Assembly (NCBI RefSeq): GCF_030272615.1
Contig: NC_081413.1
Coordinates: 143,125,976-143,189,975, forward strand
Reading direction: 5' to 3'
Length of the DNA stretch: 64,000 bases
From: Cryptomeria japonica
Taxonomy: Eukaryota > Streptophyta > Pinopsida > Cupressales > Cupressaceae
Positions within the stretch are counted from its first letter, which is position 1, and each line of letters starts with the position of its first letter. The notes beneath the pieces were generated by a model. It worked only from the letters and a program-made list of their open reading frames with translations, was not told the DNA's origin and did no database searches. Both the position numbers and the translations under genes were made by a program. Shown here in pieces: positions 11,141 to 20,398 of this stretch.

Positions 11141-11215
11141 ATATTCTTTTGGTGAACCCATGACTTGTTGTAAGTACATGGTCTGATTTAAAGTGTATTC
11201 CCCCATGCCGTTGTC

Positions 11216-12339
11216 CTAAAATTTGTCTTTAAGCTCACCTTGTTTTGATGTCAAAGGTTTTAATGACTTAGGATCAATGTATGCCGAAGAAGGAACAACT
11301 TCGCGATTACTAGGAATGATGGTCTCAGTTTTTGATCTCAGGTTATTGTAGTATATGAATGAATTAGGATCACCATTAACTATTACCTCCACTCCATTGT
11401 GAGGAAACTTAATGCATTGGTGATATGTAGATGGGACTGCCCTCATTTCATGAATCCAAGGATGTCCTAGCAATATGTTATAAGTGAGATCTAGATCTAG
11501 GACTTGACAAACCACATCCTTCATAACTGGCCCAACTCTGAGAGGTAAGGTGATTGTGCCCTTGGATGAATGCTCTTCATCATCATATGCCTTGATGGTG
11601 ATTTGATTTGTAGAATTCACAACTTTATCAGAATATCCCAATTGTTTAATTGTGCTCAATGTACAAATGTTTAGACCAGCTCCTCTGTCTATCAGGACTC
11701 ATTTTATTCGATGTTTGTGTATGAAGGCTTCAATGTGTAGTGGTGCATTATGTGGCTGACTTACAGAGGCGTCATCGGCTTCTGTGAATTTAAGGGAGTG
11801 TGGAATGGAAAGGTATCCCACCATGGCTTGAAAATGGTCCACGTTCAGATCAGTAGGAACAACAGTGTCTCTCAAGATTTTATCAAGAATAGCTTTATGT
11901 GCGGGGGATATGCATAGGAGCTCAACAATGGAGATGAACGCAGGTGTTTTCCCTAATTGTTCTACAAGGTCATACTCAGGCTTGGTTGATGAAGATGGGG
12001 TGTTTTTGGCTGGAGCACCTTGCAAAGTAAATTTACCTCGATGGGTTGTAACATGACATTCAGAGGTAGGTTCGGAAGAAGATCCAACACCTTTTAGGAC
12101 AATCTTGGGTCTTCGGGTAGAATTCTCAAGGTTTTTGTCCTTGATGATAATGGTAGAGACATAATTGTCCATTGAAATGTGATTGATAGTTGAATCATAG
12201 TTGTAGGATGCTCTGGTATAGTTGGTTTGATCATCTGTGGCTTTAGCTTTTCCCTTGTCATGTTTTGGGAATGGTTCCTTAAACATCTCATGTTCTTGAT
12301 TGGATGAGTGTCCCTCAATCTCAATGTCACCTCTATCAA
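11216..12339 (-). pseudogene. Element A spacer and retropepsin-like protease
   Basis: The aspartic protease matures gag-pol. The active-site region reads VLIDRGAGLNICTLS at about 11695-11650, where many relatives have D-[ST]-G-A. The flap/core region follows and the C-terminal hydrophobic motif YNILLGHPWIHEM is at about 11480-11440. Upstream (12286-11699) is a charged spacer with weak conservation. Stops lie at 11698-11696, just before the active site, and at 11215-11213. Confidence 0.8.
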
Positions 12340-14251
12340 TGAGATCTTGTATGATGTTCTTCAGTCAATGACAATTTCCTGTCTTATGACTCTTGCTCTT
12401 ATGAAATTCACAATACTCATCATCATTCCACCAATTTCGTTTAACCTTTGGTTCATATCAAGGAAAATATAGAACTGTGATTACCTTGCTTGCCACAAGC
12501 TTCTTGAAAACTGACTCAAGTGGTTCTCCTAATGGAGTGTACTTCCTTCGTGATTTAGAAGTTGTTTGAGTATTCACCTGATTGTTTGTAGAGCTTGATC
12601 TGGAAAAAATGAATTTGGGTCGCACTATGTTGGCATCAACAACACCATCACTGACTGTGTTCTTGTTTCTATTCCAAAATCTTGGCTTGTCTTTTCCTTT
12701 AAAGTCATCTTTGTTTTCCTTGAATATCTTAATGACTCCTTGTTCAATTAGGACCTTTTCTATTGCTAAGCCTTTTTCAATGACATCCTTGAAGGTGGAC
12801 AAACAAGCTTTCCTTAGATCATAGCCAATGTCTTTGTTAACATTTTGGGTGAACATTTCTACCATTTGTTTTTGTGGAATTTCACAAGAGCATCTGCTGG
12901 CTAGATTCCTCCATCTTTGTAAAAATGATGCAAAAGACTCTCCCTCTTTTTGCTTGGTGTTGCACAAAGTAGTGACTAATATGTCTGTCTCTATGTTGTA
13001 GGAGAAATGTTGAATAAATGCCTCTGCTAGATCACCCCATGACTTAATTCCAGGTGGAAGTTGGGAGAACCATTCCATAGCTTGATCACCTAAGCTTTGT
13101 GGGAATAATCTCATCAAATATGTCTCTTCTGTTGCTACCTCAATGCAAGCTGTGAAAATCTATCTTATGTGTGCCTTAGGATCCCCTTTTCCTCTATACT
13201 TATCAAATTTAGGCATCACAAAGTGTGTAGGAAAAGGAGGCATTGGAATGCTCTTGTCAAATGGATAAGGACATATGTCTTTCATTGTGTATGTTGGCTT
13301 CGGTGTATTTATGTCCTCCATTTTCTTTTGTAAGTCCTTGATTTGTTGCTCCAAATTTCTCTTAGGTGGAGACCGACTTCTTGGACCATACCCCATGCTT
13401 GAGGCACAAATTGGAGGAGAAGCATGCTGCATATATGGATGATATTGATCATACACATGTTCATATGGAGGAGGTCTATAGTGATGTTGCATATATGGAC
13501 CACTTGGTATAGATTCATGTTGAGGAACGAAATATCTATTTTGTCCATGTATACCTTACTCTACAGGCATGTCATGTTCTAATGTGTTGCCCCCAAATTT
13601 GACACGGGATTTCCTTGTGTCCAAATTTTGAGCATGCCTTTGAATATCCAATTGCTTTGGTGGTTGATCCTTAGCATTGGTATGTGATTGAGCATATTTC
13701 TTTGCATAAGACTTCCATAATGGTCTGCGAAGGTGAGTATCATATGCTTGACCATGTGTATGTGGGACCTCTAGTTTTTGAAACAAAGATGATGGTGATT
13801 CAGGTACCATATGTGGTCCTCTATTGCCTCCACTATTAGGCCTTCTTTGATCCATGTTGGAGTGAGTTTGTTGCAAAGGTCTATGTTCCATTATTTGAGA
13901 CATGTCAAAATCATGAGGGATCTTGGCTCCACTTTATGCCATCATTTGTAAGAAGTATTGTCTATCTCTCCTCATTATTTCCTCAATCAATCAATTGAAG
14001 CAGGGGTCCATAATGGATTTTTCCACATCTGCTGAATGTACGGAAAAGTTGTCCATATTTTCATTGTGTGTATCATTGTTGTTTGTAGTGTCCATGTTCT
14101 CAGCATTTGGAATGTTTCTATAGGCATCCATGTCAGGTAATGTGTTATGATCAATATTGAAAAAGACATCATTGTCATACTCATAAACACATGTTTGTGG
14201 ACTCTTGAGCCTCTTTAGTCTCTCTCCTATATTTTTGAAGACGGGTTTCAA
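12340..14251 (-). pseudogene. Element A gag region
   Basis: This forms the nucleocapsid-like particle. The N-terminus (14251-13160) is rich in Pro, His, Tyr and Gln. The retrotransposon gag core lies at 13117-12600, with AMEWFSQLPPGIKSW, F..FLQRWRNLASR and QMVEMFTQNV. A zinc-binding segment YCEFHKSKSHKTGNC follows at about 12420-12370. In-frame stops fall at about 13988, 13930, 13553, 13157, 12455 and 12368. The sequence matches the plant Tat gag layout. Confidence 0.85.
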
Positions 14252-14755
14252 CCATGAACTAGGTATTGACTAAGATGTGTTAGACTAGATGAAAATGGAA
14301 AAAAGTATGGAAGACCAAGAAATGGATGGAATGTAAATGAATCTAAAGTGTACTTGCAATGTCCAAAGTGTAAGACCAAGTATGTATGTGGTAGAGTAGG
14401 TGTGACTTCCAAAGAGAGGATAGTTTCTCTTGATGAGGTAAGTTGACCTTGACTCTAAGTAAGACCAAATGAGACCCAAAGGTGATAGACCTTGATGAGG
14501 GACCACTTAGCAAAGTGTTGTTGTATGTAGTGTGTTGACAAAGTATGATGAGGACAAGCAAGTGACCTTTTGACTCAAGTTTAGACAAATGTGAATGTAA
14601 TGTGAGGTGTAAAGCAATGATGGACTTTGTGAGACCCAAAGACAAGTTGAATGCAAGATGAACCCTGGAGAAATGACCTAGGAAGCTCAAGAATTCTGAA
14701 ACTGATTGTGTTTGTTTGCTGGACTGTAACAGTTTTTTGTTTTTCAATTCTGAAC

Positions 14756-14942
14756 ATAGACGTGCCTATATACTTCATAGACGCGATTTCCTGATATAGA
14801 TGTGGTTTTGTTTAACACAGACGCGCTTCTGAGATTTTTGTAAAGTGCATTGTTGATTCTGGAAACACAGACGCGTTTCTGCCCTTCACAGACGTGGTTA
14901 TACAACACAGACGCTATTATATCAGACATAGACGCGTTTCTG
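14756..14942 (-). repeat. Spaced array of the GCGTCTGTG-like motif, gag-proximal (about 8 copies)
   Basis: The plus strand shows ACAGACGCG-type words, which are CGCGTCTGT on the element's sense strand, at irregular spacing of about 15-40 bp. Variants include ATAGACGTG and ATAGATGTG. The array lies between the conserved leader block and gag. Confidence 0.75.
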
Positions 14943-15189
14943 CAAAATTTGTGCAATTTTTTCCAATCTGTGAAGTCATTTTTTTTGTGACCAAATCTGA
15001 CTGTTTGACTATTTTTCATGACAAGAGGACACAATGTTGATGAAAACTCAATGTTTGTAAGTGTCTAGACTCCAAATGACTCCAAAAAAAGTGTGTTGTT
15101 TGATGTAAAATTGTTTTGCATACACTTGAAGACACAAAAGACACAATTTTTTTCGATTTGGTCTTGAATGTTTGAATGTTTAAAATAAG

Positions 15190-15770
15190 TCAAGCACAAT
15201 TCTTATGGCTGGCCAAGACAATAGTTGTTGATCCCACATGGGGTTTTACCCCCGAAGCTATGCTATTTAGAGCGGATACTTAGATGCTTGACCTCACTGG
15301 CTCCACCCTCGGTACTCACTTCTTGGGTCAGCCAAGCATCAGTCCCCATGAAAACTCCCCATGGCAAACTTTGTATCTCTACTAAGAACCGTATGTGTGT
15401 GGGCCGCTACCAGAGGTCCGACCTCCTACCTCAACAACTAGAAAGATTTGGGCTTCTAAAACAAAAAGGTGCTAGTAAGGGCATCAGCTCGTGTGGCCAT
15501 ACATGCGGCACTTTTAGCTCTGTAAATACAGAAGGCTCCCAGCTGGTAGGGGTTATGCCCTACAAATGATCAAATAAATTTGATCAAACGGGTTTATGGG
15601 GAGACATAGTGTCGGTATGAACTAATCAGCACATGTTAGTCATAGTTTTCACCATGAATACAATTATTTATAGTGGTTTGGAAGAAGATGGCTTTTCTTT
15701 TGCTACCACTTGGGTCGTTCTCTTCTCACTAGTAGTCCTAATGACCACACGGGAAGACAGGCCCTCTAAA
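15190..15770 (-). other. Conserved 5' leader block of element A, shared with element B
   Basis: The reverse complement aligns over its length with 18100-18655 in element B. The best-matching stretches are TTTGCCATGGGGAGTTTTCA, CACACATACGGTTCTTAGTA, TATCCGCTCTAAATAG and GACACTATGT.TCCCCATAAACCC. In both elements the block lies downstream of the PBS in the sense orientation, between two spaced-motif arrays. The 114-codon antisense ORF here (15225-15569) has no counterpart in B, which argues against coding. A packaging, dimerisation or translation signal is possible but unproved. Confidence 0.85.
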
Positions 15771-16149
15771 GATTAAACAAAAAGAGCCTATTGCTCAAGA
15801 CACAAAAGACAATGATTCAATTTTAGTGCACCAATTAAAGTGTTTGCTAATCTATTGAAAACAAAGCACACAAATGAAAATCCAAAAAAACCTTTGCCAA
15901 GGACCTGCACCAAAGAGTTGTTAGTAGTTTGGATTGTTTCAAATAATCACCCCTTCCTGCAAGCACACAAGTTAGGTAAAGTTTAAATCCAAAAGACTTT
16001 GTGAAAATAGGGGCCTTCAACAAAATGATTTTTCTTTCAAGACAAGCTGCACCAATTTCATTAGCTAGATCTAGAGATGTTAGCTCAAAATAAACTAGAT
16101 CTGAAACATTAAATGCAAAACCCAAAACCAAAAAAAAAAAATTGAAACC

Positions 16150-16372
16150 GATGCACACAGATGCGGTTACCTTCGACACAGACGCGGCTCTAGAACCCAG
16201 ATGCGACTTCTAGACACAGACGCATCTAAAATCACCACAGACGTGACTGAGGAACACAAACACGATTTCTAAAATCTGCAAAATAAAATACTGTCGATAA
16301 CATAGACGCGATTCCAGATGTCGCAGATGCACTAGAAAATCAAAAACGCGATCTGAAAGTATGTAGATGCGA
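16150..16372 (-). repeat. Spaced array of the GCGTCTGTG-like motif, PBS-proximal (about 10 copies)
   Basis: Plus-strand words such as ACAGATGCG, ACAGACGCG, ACAGACGTG and ATAGACGCG repeat about every 20-25 bp. On the sense strand they read as the GCGTCTGTG motif. The array lies between the PBS and the conserved leader block. Confidence 0.75.
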
Positions 16373-16461
16373 AAATATCAAAATGCTGTCGAAAATGTCC
16401 GATCTGCAACTTCAAAACACAAAATCTACAACAAGGATGTTAAATGCAAAAAGGGACAAGA

Positions 16462-16479
16462 GTCCCACCGGGCGTGCCA
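16462..16479 (-). other. Primer binding site of element A
   Basis: On the minus strand TGGCACGCCCGGTGGGAC begins three bases after the 5' LTR end. TGG pairs with a tRNA CCA tail, and this PBS form is common in plant gypsy elements. I have not assigned the tRNA. Confidence 0.82.
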
Positions 16480-16482
16480 AAA

Positions 16483-17266
16483 TGTATACGGTGAAAATGG
16501 ATAACAATATTAACGATATTGAAAGGCTAAATGAATTCAACCACAAAAACCCTAGCCTAACAACAACAAAGATCCACCATAACATATGAAGATTACCTAA
16601 GACAATGCAAATAAAATGAAATCACAAAGATTATACCATCACATGTCTAATAGGGTTTGGATCTCCATTCTTCCTATCTCCATTGATCTTGCTTGATATA
16701 TTTGCTCTCAAATTTTATGTGCACAAGAGCTCAACAAAGAATGGAATGTGGTTGCAAGTAGGATCGCATATGCTCAAAAGCGTAGTGTAGTCAAGTGCAT
16801 AAATTGATTAGCCAGGGTTTGATAATAAAGGAAACATCTCCTTATATAGAAGACACAATATGAAATGGAGGGATAAGATTGAGAGGTGTAAAAGGAGGTC
16901 GGCTATGATTAGAGGGTAGGTAAAAGAAATAATAAAATAATGAAAGGGGGAGGTAATGTATGAATTAAGAGATGAATGACATGTGTCATGGGTAGAAAAG
17001 GTTAATGAATTAATTAAATAAATAAAGATTTATTTAATTAATAGAAGAAGTGGGATCAATTAAATAAATAAGATATTTATTTAATTTAGGAAAAGGATAA
17101 TTTAAATAACTAAATGAATTTATTTAAATGAGAAATAAGGTTGGAAGAGGATAAATGAATTAATTAAATAAATAAAGATTTATTTAATTAATAGAAGAAT
17201 TAAGCTTAGATAATTAAATAAATAAAATATTTATTTAATTAGACATGACAATTTTGGGTGTCTACA
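16483..17266 (-). repeat. Element A 5' LTR (right copy)
   Basis: This is 784 bp, matching 942-1724. A sense-strand TATATAAGG at 16840-16848 is a candidate promoter. The AT palindrome cluster lies at about 17003-17242. Confidence 0.93.
16840..16848 (-). promoter_or_regulatory. Putative TATA box of element A 5' LTR
   Basis: TATATAAGG on the sense strand, conserved at 1298-1306 in the other LTR. Confidence 0.5.
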
Positions 17267-17271
17267 GGTAT
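17267..17271. repeat. Right target-site duplication of element A (GGTAT)
   Basis: Identical to 937-941. B's LTR resumes immediately after it. Confidence 0.93.
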
Positions 17272-17391
17272 AATAATTTCATTTGCTTTTTTATTTCATG
17301 TTGTTTCATTGGTTGAAGCTTGAGTTATCTTTGCATGATAGATTAATGAGTTTGTAGGTTTAATCTCTAAGGTGAAACTTAAGTACATACA
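17272..17391 (+). repeat. Element B 5' LTR, second part
   Basis: This continues the LTR broken at 941 and aligns with about 25823-25937 of the 3' LTR. Similarity ends at ATACA, followed by the PBS. Confidence 0.88.
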
Positions 17392-17396
17392 TTGTT

Positions 17397-17414
17397 TGGC
17401 GCCCATCGTGGGGC
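17397..17414 (+). other. Primer binding site of element B
   Basis: TGGCGCCCATCGTGGGGC lies five bases after the LTR end. It resembles the TGGCGCCCACCGTGGGGC form common in plant gypsy elements but differs from A's PBS, so A and B would use different primers. Confidence 0.85.
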
Positions 17415-17530
17415 TCAGGCCTCACACATGTCCTTTTAATATCCTATCTTATTCTCATAGAAATCAATTTAATGCATTTGTAAGCCAGTTTCATGCTTAT
17501 GTGCAATCTGGCAATGTATTTACTTAATAG

Positions 17531-17706
17531 GACAACACTTTTACTACTTTGGTTAACGCATATGCTAAATAGGTTAGCACTTGTATTGTTGAAGTCACGC
17601 ATTTAAGTAGTAGAATAGCGCATTTGTGACACAGGGTAGCACATTTATTATGTAGAATGGCACTTTTATAGTTTAGAATCATCCATTTTATGTTTTAGCA
17701 TTTTAT
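17531..17706 (+). repeat. Spaced array in element B leader, motif ARCRCATTTT-like (about 9 copies)
   Basis: Words such as AGCACTTGTA, CACGCATTTA, AGCGCATTTG, AGCACATTTA and GGCACTTTTA recur about every 20-25 bp. The motif differs from A's, but the position, between the PBS and the conserved leader block, is the same. Confidence 0.65.
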
Positions 17707-18099
17707 TCTATCAATATGAATTTTTTTTGAAATTTTACAATCTTTCAACTAACATACTGTTACAGGTTTGACTGTCGAAGACCAGATTTTGGAAAACTGT
17801 TGACTTGTGTGCATGCATGGTTTATTTTGAGCAATTTTCCATGCATTTCGTTACTTAGTTTAACTAGGAGTACTTTGGGAAGTAAAAAATCATACATGGT
17901 TCACCTAGTTTAAATAAGGGGTAAATGAATAGCATGCAACTTGCATCATGTGTTTTCAATAAGGTAGTTGCACATAGGTAATATAAAGGGTAAAAGAACC
18001 ATTGTCTACGTGCTATTTTGAAAGTAGTAGATGAGTATGCTCTCACCCTAATACAGTGATAAAAAAACTAGACCTGCTTTCATTTTTCATGTTTTACTT

Positions 18100-18655
18100 T
18101 TAGAGGGTCTGCCTTCCTGAGCTACCTTGAGGGGGCCAGTGAGAGAGGAACGACCCAAATGGAAATGGGATAATATCATGTCCTTTTGATCCACTCTAAA
18201 TAAATCATCTCTATGATGAAAGTCATGGACAATATGTGTTGATTAGTTCATACTGACACTATGTTTCCCCATAAACCCTATGGAGCATAACCTCTATAGG
18301 TTGGGAACCTTCTGTATTTATAGAGTGTAGAGTGTCGCATGTATGACTACATGAACAGAAGCCCTTAATAAATACCATTTGTATTAGTTGCCAAAATCCT
18401 TCTAATTATTAGCATAGGAGGTCAGACCTCTGAAGTGGTTCACACACATACGGTTCTTAGTAAAGATATGAAGTTTGCCATGGGGAGTTTTCATGGAAAT
18501 TGATGCTTGGATGCCCCAGAGAAATGAGTGTCGAGGGTGGAGCCAGTGGGGTCAAGCACCTAAATATCCGCTCTAAATAGCGTAGCCTCGAGGGAAACCC
18601 TATGTGAGATTTAATAATTATTGTCTCGGCCTACCATAGGAATTGTGCTTGCTTG
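18100..18655 (+). other. Conserved 5' leader block of element B
   Basis: This is the partner of 15190-15770 (inverted on the window because A and B lie in opposite orientations). It has identical runs of about 20 bases in the centre and lower similarity at the ends. No shared reading frame is kept. Confidence 0.85.
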
Positions 18656-18799
18656 TGCCCTTTCATTTCTAAACAATGTGTCTTTTGTGTCTGCAAAATG
18701 TTCTCGAAATGGGCAAAAACATTTTTTTTTTAAATCATCATCCTGAAATGAGTAAAAATCCAACAACTTGCTGGAAAACTGAAAATTTTATTTAACACA

Positions 18800-19060
18800 G
18801 TCAGAATCACGCTTTTGTAACACAGAACAACACTTTTACAGTTTAGAATGACTCTTTTGAGAAACACTACAATGGTTTTGACCTTTAGGATCACACATTT
18901 GCTCAACATAATAATGCTTTTACAACTAAAACAACGCTTTTGCACCTCAGGGTAGCATTTTTACTCCGTAGAGCAACACTTTTATTCAACAGAACAATGC
19001 ATTTCTTCTATTTGATAGCACATATATACAATTAGGTCACTCATTTGTTTTAGTGCATTC
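18800..19060 (+). repeat. Second spaced array in element B leader (about 11 copies)
   Basis: Words CACGCTTTTG, ACACTTTTAC, AATGCTTTTA, AACGCTTTTG, AGCATTTTTA and ACACTTTTAT repeat at about 20-25 bp. The array follows the conserved block, mirroring A's gag-proximal array. Confidence 0.65.
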
Positions 19061-19483
19061 AAAACAAAGAGCATTTCAACTTGTAACCAAAAAAATTGAA
19101 AACAGATCTAGGTACTCATTTTCGAGAAGATCTCATTTAGACTTCATAGCTAGGCAAGCAAACAAGGTATCTTCTAACAAAATCAAAGGAATATCATCTA
19201 GTGATCTAAGTTTCACACTTTCAACCAGTATCAACATCAGATACTTAGTCGAGCTATCCAAGTTAGTCAAATCCATCTAGTTTTCAATATCTGGGAACTT
19301 TATCATATCATTTGATGTACTTAATCATGTAAATAGGGGAATATCAAACCCTCTATATGACTAGTAAGCTTGGGTGTCAAAACAAGGTATTTGTTATCAA
19401 GTCAACCTAATAAAAAACATCAAATTTGATCACTCGTATGATCATACCTCATTGCTTGAAAAGAAGAAGCTTAGTCAAAGGAA

Positions 19484-20398
19484 ATGAGTCCTAGCATAAA
19501 TCAAGATCAAGATATCATGACTATCCAATCTAATCCCATTTTTTATCAAGATCCCACCTATCAAGAATCTTATGATGATCCCCTAATCTTTTGGTATTCC
19601 ATCCATGATGATCCCCTTTCATCTCAAGACTAGAGTCCCATTCAACATTAATCTCCTAAGAAAGAGCATGATATCCCTTCCATCTCCACCAAGGATCTAA
19701 TTCAAAATCAAGAAAAAATCTCAAATGATCTTATTCCAAGTCAAGATCAAGGTATCCCTTCATCCTCCAAATCCATTTTAGGTCCTTTCATTCAAAATTA
19801 AAAGCCTTCCTTCCTTCTATCCATCTCAGGACCTTACATCCACCCATCCAAAATACCTCCATATGATTCCTATTCATCCATGATTCCCATTCCTTTTGGA
19901 AAAAAATTGGATGTCAAGAATAAAATCCATAAGTCTAAATATCCACATGCATCCAAATTTCTACATGTTTAATCTAAAAGACATGTCAAATCAAAGAAAA
20001 AACTAATCCAAAAGAAAAAAGAAAAATCCCAAAGTCTACAAAAAACCTTTAAGAAAGAAGAGAAATCAAAATCAATGGGGAGGCCCATAAAAGCATTACA
20101 ATCCAAAGAACAATCAAAATTGGCATCTAGATTTGTTGTTCCAAAAGCTTCCTTCAACCATCTATCTAAACATCTCCCACTTTCCAAATCTATTCTTCCA
20201 TCATTTCCTCTATCTATTTTGGGTCCTTATGTCCCAAAATTCAATTTTCCTCCATCACTTCATCACCTCTCAAGTTGTGTACCAATGCTCATCTTGAAGA
20301 AATTTCCATCTATCCTTGCACAAATCTTCAAACATCATATCTATTATCCAACACTTCTTTTCCATTCTTCCATCCCTTTCATTCAATCCTTTGCATAA
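19484..20398 (+). pseudogene. Broken ~305-codon ORF of element B, unrecognised
   Basis: From ATG 19484 one frame runs to 20398 with four internal stops (TAG or TAA after SSQD, SPIQH, FIQN and FLHV), all at sites where CAG or CAA is one C-to-T change away. The N-terminal half is rich in Ser, Pro, Gln and Asp. A basic Lys-rich centre follows (KSKKKLIQKKKEKS, about 19980-20070). The C-terminal part is hydrophobic and Pro/Ser-rich. I see no zinc knuckle, gag or pol motif. It sits where gag would begin, after the leader arrays, so it may be a degenerate gag-like or novel protein of the non-autonomous family. I do not recognise it. Confidence 0.5.

Larger units (their letters stand above)
6746..14251 (-). 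pseudogene. Element A gag-pol, one frame with about 21 premature stops
   Basis: All gag, protease, RT, RNase H and integrase fragments from 14251 down to 6746 lie in the same frame with no frameshift, about 2,500 codons. Premature stops fall, among others, after 13991, 13556, 13160, 12458, 11699, 11216, 10868, 9902, 9083, 8324, 7907 and 7109. Many sit where Gln, Arg or Trp is expected (TAA before QIAEG, TGA before HYML, TAG before WGLDL, TAG before SYADM), as C-to-T decay would give. The first in-frame codon used here is TTG. The frame continues upstream with SIPSSW after another TAG, so the true start may lie a little above 14270. A fused gag-pol frame is usual in this lineage. Confidence 0.93.
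942..17266 (-). mobile_element. Element A: Tat-like Ty3/gypsy retrotransposon with an extra antisense PMD ORF
   Basis: This is a 16.3-kb element with 783- and 784-bp LTRs and a perfect GGTAT duplication. It reads on the minus strand: 5' LTR 17266-16483, PBS at 16479, long leader, gag, protease, G-patch region, RT, RNase H, archaeal-type RNase H, integrase, then a PMD ORF in the opposite direction, and the PPT at 1739-1725. The order PR-RT-RH-aRH-INT, the second RNase H and the extra ORF near the 3' LTR are known traits of the plant Tat lineage. By eye the LTRs differ at about 17 positions plus one indel, roughly 2%. Confidence 0.93.

Noticed and set aside
6746-14251. Programmed readthrough, RNA editing or a variant code to explain one frame with ~21 stops
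   Set aside because: U-to-C editing that repairs such stops is known from organelles of some land plants, not nuclear transposons. C-to-T decay of methylated DNA explains the pattern simply, and RT has also lost a catalytic residue.
6746-14251. Endogenous pararetrovirus origin for the RT/RNase H region
   Set aside because: LTRs, PBS, PPT, integrase and target duplications are present, and no movement or coat protein is seen.
15225-15569. A 114-codon plus-strand ORF in the leader block of element A
   Set aside because: The homologous block in B does not keep this frame, so it is not conserved as protein.
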